Assembly (NCBI GenBank): GCA_022747635.1
Contig: JAKTNV010000003.1
Coordinates: 12,185,411-12,249,410 of the forward strand
Origin: Hetaerina americana
Taxonomy: Eukaryota > Arthropoda > Insecta > Odonata > Calopterygidae
Reading direction: 5' to 3'
Length of the DNA: 64,000 bases
Below the pieces are notes generated by a model. The model searched no databases, was not told the origin of the DNA, and saw nothing but the letters and a program-made list of their open reading frames with translations. The translations under genes were made by a program, and so were the position numbers. Below are positions 58,101 to 64,000 of the stretch, piece by piece (the first letter of the stretch is position 1; each line of letters starts with the position of its first letter).

Positions 58101-61100
58101 AGCATATCACAATGGTTTCAGGTTTAGTAGAATTGTTAACTAAGAGTGCTTAGCTTACAATTAAATCCATTGATCATTATGACAAGTGGGCACGGTGTGC
58201 ATCTGAATGTTCAGTTAATATAAGAGTTTTAATTGATTAATCATTCAAACTACCATCTCAGCCGGCTGCAATCGTAATTACGAAAATCTGCACAGAAGGA
58301 ACTGAACAGGCATTGACATTATGCCTATCTTTTGCCACTTGTTTCCTTCTCTTTCTTTGGAACCTTCAGTCATCAATTAGGTCTGTGAGGAAACAACTAC
58401 GATCGATAAGTCATAGCCTCGTTGCTGTTTTATGCTTTCAACTCTTTTCTTCCCTTCTTAAATTATGCATTGTGGGGGGGGGGGGAATAATGCTTTTCAC
58501 CCCTACCCAACCGGTGGACAGGGAGGCTATATTTCCCGTCCTGTCCCCCAAGTCCTTGCCCCTCGCAGCCTTTTCTCTGGGCTCCTGTGTCCAAACAATG
58601 AGACATTTCTCCATGAGCAAAAGAGTAGGATTATGGCAATTAAAGAAATGCACGGAAATAATTTTCCATCAAGAATTTCGTGAAACAATTAAGTGAAAAG
58701 CAAGTATCTCATATACTTTAAACACAAAAAATAAAGTAACCTAAAGACATCAGATTATTTTACATTTAGAAGTCATTGTATTAAGTTTATAAAATAGCTT
58801 CATAGTAGTATTTAATTTAATGCTCGTCAGTTTACTTGGCGAAACATCTCCAAACCAATGATGATAACTATAAAAAGTGATGTGTTATGTTTATTATATC
58901 TCAGACGATTTTAATGAATAGGGGCACACATTAATAGAGCATTACAAAAATATTAAAAGAAGACATTTATATATAGTACACATAAATCTCTTTGAAAGCA
59001 TGAAATAAATTTTACTAAAGAATGTGATATGAATTGTATCTTTATATTATAAAGAAGTTTTAATAGGAATACTTTAAAAATGCCCCGCATGGTTAAGAGT
59101 ACAAGACGAACGAGCCGATGCAGCAATTTTTTCTGCGATCAATCAAACAATTACACCTGTCATGATAATATTCGTCGATTAACATTAATTAATCCTCCTC
59201 ATAAAAAGTTATTATATTTATATTTAGATTAAATTTCATTTCATACTTATATGCAGATGAAGATGATTGGAATTTTGGGGCGTTTTACACATAAGACATT
59301 TTTCAAATTAAGATAAACTAGAATTCATTTAAGTTTAACTCAAAACGCAGCAGACACCGATGATAAATACGCAACTGCAAAATGTTGTCAAAAAGAATTT
59401 GAAGTTTTGGTCGGATTGAAAAAAAGGGAAGTAGAGCAGAGGATAAAAATATGCAGTTTTGAAATGAAATTGAAATCATTGAAAGAGATATAATCAATTT
59501 CAAAAGGGTATTCCGTTTTATGGATGTCAAATGCAGAGCCGAATTTCATAAATCGTTGTTTCCCTTTTTGGCTGCCTTGATTCATAATCGCAAAAATCTT
59601 GTTTCGTTGCATAAAAGACGATTATGATTCATAAATTTGATTTATCTTTGGCTAAGTTAGTAGTATAATTTCAATTAAATCTTGCGGAAAAAGGATCAGC
59701 TGCTCGAGGGAGACTTAAGTTTTCCAATTGGGATTTCAAGTCTCACGCGATGATTGATGAGCAGACGTTAGAGGGCAATAGTTGTCAGAAAAGCTGTGGA
59801 TACTTTCACGAGCGAACCCTAAGAGATAAAGAGTTACCTCGTGTTTTGCGTAAGGAGTTTCGATATAGGTTCAGGAAGAGGCTTTTGTTTGAGTGAAAAC
59901 GCCCGTCTGTCAATCTTGCACTTGTCAAGAGTGGAGAGAGAGGTAGATTTCACGGCTAAAACAAATATTTTTATGATGACACAGGGAATGTTTTAAAAAG
60001 TTTTGCATTGCTAAGTTTTATGCCAAAAATGAACTTTTAAATTTGATGTTGAAGGGTTATTATGCTGTTAGAAAGATGATATTTAATTCTGAAACTGCAA
60101 GGGAAGTATCACCATGCGTACATTCAACAAATTTAAACTGCATAGATCATGGCACAATCTAATTACGATTAGTGTATTTTAGGCACCCACTGTCCGCATT
60201 GGCATTTTATCCGAAACCTTCAACTTAACGCCGTAATCTTTTAACTTTTCCGCATTTTTAATGGAAGTTCATATGCTTTAATTTCAAAATTATAAATACC
60301 TTCAGTAGTCGCAAGGGAAAAATATGCCACTGTATACTTTGGCATATATTTTGGTCGATCAAAAGAGTACGTCCACTGTAAAACTAAGTTTATATTTTGC
60401 AAAGGATTAATTAATTCAGAATAATGTAAGTAAATATAAAATATCTATGCACTAAATTTAGATTTGACATGATTAGGATGAATGAAATAGCGTGGATGCC
60501 AGGTAAATTGTCTTATTATGAAGACAATTGGATGATGGACCGAAATTAAAAGGTTGCAGTTTACCCTTTAAACAAGTACGTACATATAGTAGACATTTAA
60601 AAGTTAACGTACACGCGTGTTACTCCTGGAGTCAAAACAATGAGTAGATCATGTGAACTCATACAATTCCGAAAATCGCTAAATTCAACTTTTTTCTTAC
60701 TTTACATCTACAGCTAGAAAAGAATGACCGCTCAACGAACACACGATTTTATGAAGTTATCATCTCCTAAATTGACAAATGAATTTTAAATAAATAACAT
60801 ATTAAGATATTTTTTATTTGGTCATTTCTATTCTTCTGAACTTATATCATGTAATATTTTACTTGTTTAATTTACTAGTTTAAACACCTACAACCAGAAT
60901 AAGCTAAACGTATCATTATGGTACCTTCACTTAAACGTATGCTTGAGGGTACGAGAAATGGCTACCTTTAATTACTTGGAAAGTTGTATTTGAAGCCGAT
61001 TCAAATACTTTATATGCATAAGGTAGCTAAGGAGTCATGCTGCGCAGTCGGGAGCAGTTCGATATTCTGGCTTGTCTCATCCGCTCGAGGCAGCGTCACA

Positions 61101-64000
61101 AAGCTTCCCAGCTACCGTTTCTGCATAATCATATAAAGTGAGGGGGTGCTGGTTTTCTCACGGGAGCAGGCGTATTTCTTTGGTTGCTTAATTGATTTAT
61201 TCGATCGGGTTAAATCACCACCACCCCTCGTTCTAAACCAATTATTGGAATCAATTCCGTGGACCCAGCGATTTACATTACGCATTAATGCCTCACTTTT
61301 AGACGATTTCTGATTTTAATAATAAGTTAGAGCTAGTTATTTTATTCATTCATTATTAGTTTATGAAAAATGCAAATTTTACTTATTCCCATTATCATAT
61401 AATAATTCTGAAAATATTCATACAAAGTGGATCTTTGGTACAACGTTTTTAATTAACAATGTGGATTTTCAATTTGCCAATGTTGTTATGCATGGAGGTT
61501 ATACTGATGTTTATGGAGGTTATACTAATAACGTTTACGAGGTATGTGCGAAATGGAATTAACAATCAAATGAAATATATATGAGAAAAGAGCAAAATTA
61601 AGAAAGAGCGAGCATCATTTTATATTATCATTATTATAGCTTATGGATTTTTTACTTGGCAAGTCATGTCCTGACTTTGCTCAACAGAAATGTGAAATTC
61701 GTTGGATGAAGCGTTTCACATTAATATTTTGTGATAAATTGCTACAGGTATGTTAATTCTAGTTGAGTGGAGTCAAATAGAAATATCCATGAAGGTCTCT
61801 TTACATGTCATTTGCTTGTAACCTCCCACGCTAATTTTTCTGAGCATAGGATTCAATTTGCTTAATCAGTCTGAACACCTTGAAGGTTTGTGAACTAATT
61901 TTCTCATAAGAATTCGGCTCAAGGTGATTGGTCGAACCGAATCGCTATATTTGCAGAGGACTTTAAATCACACAGTGATCAGGGCCGCGACTATGAAGTG
62001 CTATCCCTTGATTTTTGAACTGAACCGGCGTCAATGTCATCTCATATTTTGTTTATAACAGTTTGGCCACCCAACATAGCATCCAATTTTATGCCCAATT
62101 TTTGCAAAGAGGTGGTGCACCCAAACTAGTCGTTCACGTTTAACCACAACTCACTAGTAGGTCCCACTAAGATGAAGTTCTTACAATTTTCTCAATTTGT
62201 GAGTGTAAACTATTATTAAGTAAAAATTTATGAGGGTATTCCGAACCCAGAGAAAAGTGGAAATGCTGAAAGTTCACTATAAGTATGTAACTACGATTCC
62301 CAATCGGAATTAATTCACTTTAATTATCAGAAAACAAGTATTAATCGCCGAACATTAATCAACGGTGAACTCTGTTGGTACTGTAATCCGCGTATTGCAC
62401 TTCCAACTGCCTCCTGCTTGTCATGACGTGCACTTAATCAATTGGAATTTACTCTCTTATCTGGAATTGCCTGTTTAGCGGTCTTATATATTATTTTTCA
62501 TTAATAACGATTTTACTAGTGTGTTTCAGCATACCTAAAAGTGTATCAGGTTTTCTGTTTTCCAACGGCTGTGGTGGCTTCGTAGTTTCGTCACGAGCGA
62601 CTGGGGCGTTAAAAAATGTCTCCATTGCAATTTTTGAAGGACATCGCGATCCTTAATAGTGATAAAATAAGACAAACTGAATAAGCTCTATGATTTCAAA
62701 GAAGGCATATCCCGGTCAAGGTGAATGATTTTTACACTCTGAAATTGTTGCAATGAATTTCTATGATAATTATTAATCGGACACAAATTTTGTTTATTCC
62801 TTCTACGTCTTTTTGAGAATGTTTTCATTGTGTTTATATTGTTCTTGGTAATTGTCCAAGTTGCTTTTGAAAGAATTATCATATTTTTCTATCAATTTAC
62901 TCGAAGAAAATATGTTCTGGATTACTTGGAATGTATTAGAGGAATAATTGAGGCATGAGAGGCACCTAAAGTTAGTCCAGGAGAGTATAAATTAAAATAA
63001 ATAAGGGCGCGCTCTATAATCATCTGACAACTGAATTACTTTTTCCGTGTGTGACAAAAAAAATATCCTCGGAGATTTGAACATTTGGATGATGACAACC
63101 TTAACTGCTTCAAAGGAAAAACTACCTTAAAACACGGTGAGTGACGAGCATTTGAGAAAGAAAGGAATCCGGTAGATAAGGTCTAACTTAAGGGGCCTAA
63201 TGTCAGAGGACCATGCCATTAAAGATGAAAAAAAGTAATTTTATTCAGAACAAAATTTCTCAACTAAAATTTACAGTCTTTTCTTGAGTCTCCTCATTGA
63301 ATGGAAATTACTTCGAATGAACACTGCGCTTGGGCGATACCACATGGAAGTTCGGAAAGTTTCAGAAGTTAGCATTAATTTCAACTTCAGTAGGACGCAA
63401 GTTCTACTGTATACGTATAAGTGCATTATCTATTTGTTCTCCCTCTCCCTGTCTTTTTAAGCTGACTGCAAAAGTTCTGCCCACGGTGCATTAATACGAC
63501 CCTCGCCGTAGCATACGCTCGCGGCGATGTGAGACGGGAGCAGAGACGATCGTGCTTACACTTTCTTGGAAAAACGGACGATGATCATTTAAAATGCTTG
63601 CTGCAAAGAAAGTTTGAGAAGTCTATCGGTCACATTAATCTTCAAATAGGTCATGTATAGCCTGTGAATGAGGCCGACACCAGAATGCCATTCTTAATGA
63701 AACTCTGGCCTCATCTGGCTTTCCCCTGGGGTCTTACATCTTTGGATGAAAATTACAAGATTTTGAAAGTAGCAGACATTTAATTAAAGTGCTGTGAGTA
63801 AATTATCTTTTAGTTTATAAGCTCTCTTCCGTCAGATAAGCAATTATGATTAAATAAAATTATTTCCATTAGACGCTAATCATATTGGATCAAGCAAAAT
63901 ACAAATTTAAAAAAATATAAATTTTCTTTTAATACATTCTTAATTAATGACGGACTTCATACAATAAATATTAACAATTTAAAACCTTAGTTGATAATAT
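55156..64000. other. Non-coding stretch to right edge
   Basis: AT-rich with moderate CpG. No protein-like frame was recognised. A G-run lies at 58473-58485. A short tandem duplication of ATGGAGGTTATACT (period 21) is at about 61492-61527. I looked for the missing N-terminal catulin exon on the minus strand and did not find it, but a short exon could be overlooked by eye. Confidence 0.45.

Noticed and set aside
61010..61200. Core promoter around CATATAAAG
   Set aside because: A TATA-like word in AT-rich DNA with no coding sequence downstream on either strand; not supportable.

Overview
The window is animal nuclear DNA, most likely from an insect or related arthropod. It is AT-rich and intron-dominated, with many mariner transposons, tRNA-derived SINEs and long AT/GT microsatellites. 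I see no prokaryotic signals, CRISPR or rRNA. The species cannot be named from the sequence.

One host gene is clear. Nine exons on the minus strand between 31547 and the left edge encode about 638 residues of alpha-catulin (CTNNAL1; Drosophila alpha-catenin-related), a vinculin/alpha-catenin-family scaffold protein. Exon borders were set from GT/AG sites, and every junction keeps the reading frame. The 5' exon(s), with the start codon, were not found and probably lie beyond 64000 or in a short exon I missed. The 3' end lies left of base 1. The protein carries a Gly-rich insert of about 75 residues between two conserved blocks (exon at 1-367) and a Ser/Pro-rich insert (exon at 21543-21794).

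The introns hold most of the other recognisable content. There are two near-identical mariners at 8090-9411 (broken) and 15383-16715 (intact transposase with DD34D residues). A decayed mariner lies at 4295-5559. Another (13202-14485) is inserted inside a tRNA-derived SINE. There is also a small inverted-repeat element between AT microsatellites, a transposase C-terminal scrap at 30734-30841 and several foldback repeats.

From about 31.6 kb to the right edge I see no convincing host exon. This half has visibly more CpG than the transcribed half. It carries a possible hAT-like end near 31.8 kb, two internally deleted mariners (35935-36687, 37734-38090), a SINE inserted in an older SINE (38437-38960) with a perfect 13-bp target duplication, a decayed mariner (39.1-40.15 kb), a mariner 5' fragment (44.5 kb), and a large foldback at 54970-55155.

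The most unusual signal is shared by three unrelated-looking foldback repeats (561-738, 11217-11446, 54970-55155). All six arms carry a CTGANGA-like heptamer, exactly 15 nt, then GAAAC. That layout resembles the hammerhead ribozyme core known from Penelope-like elements. This is a hypothesis: stem I is not demonstrated.
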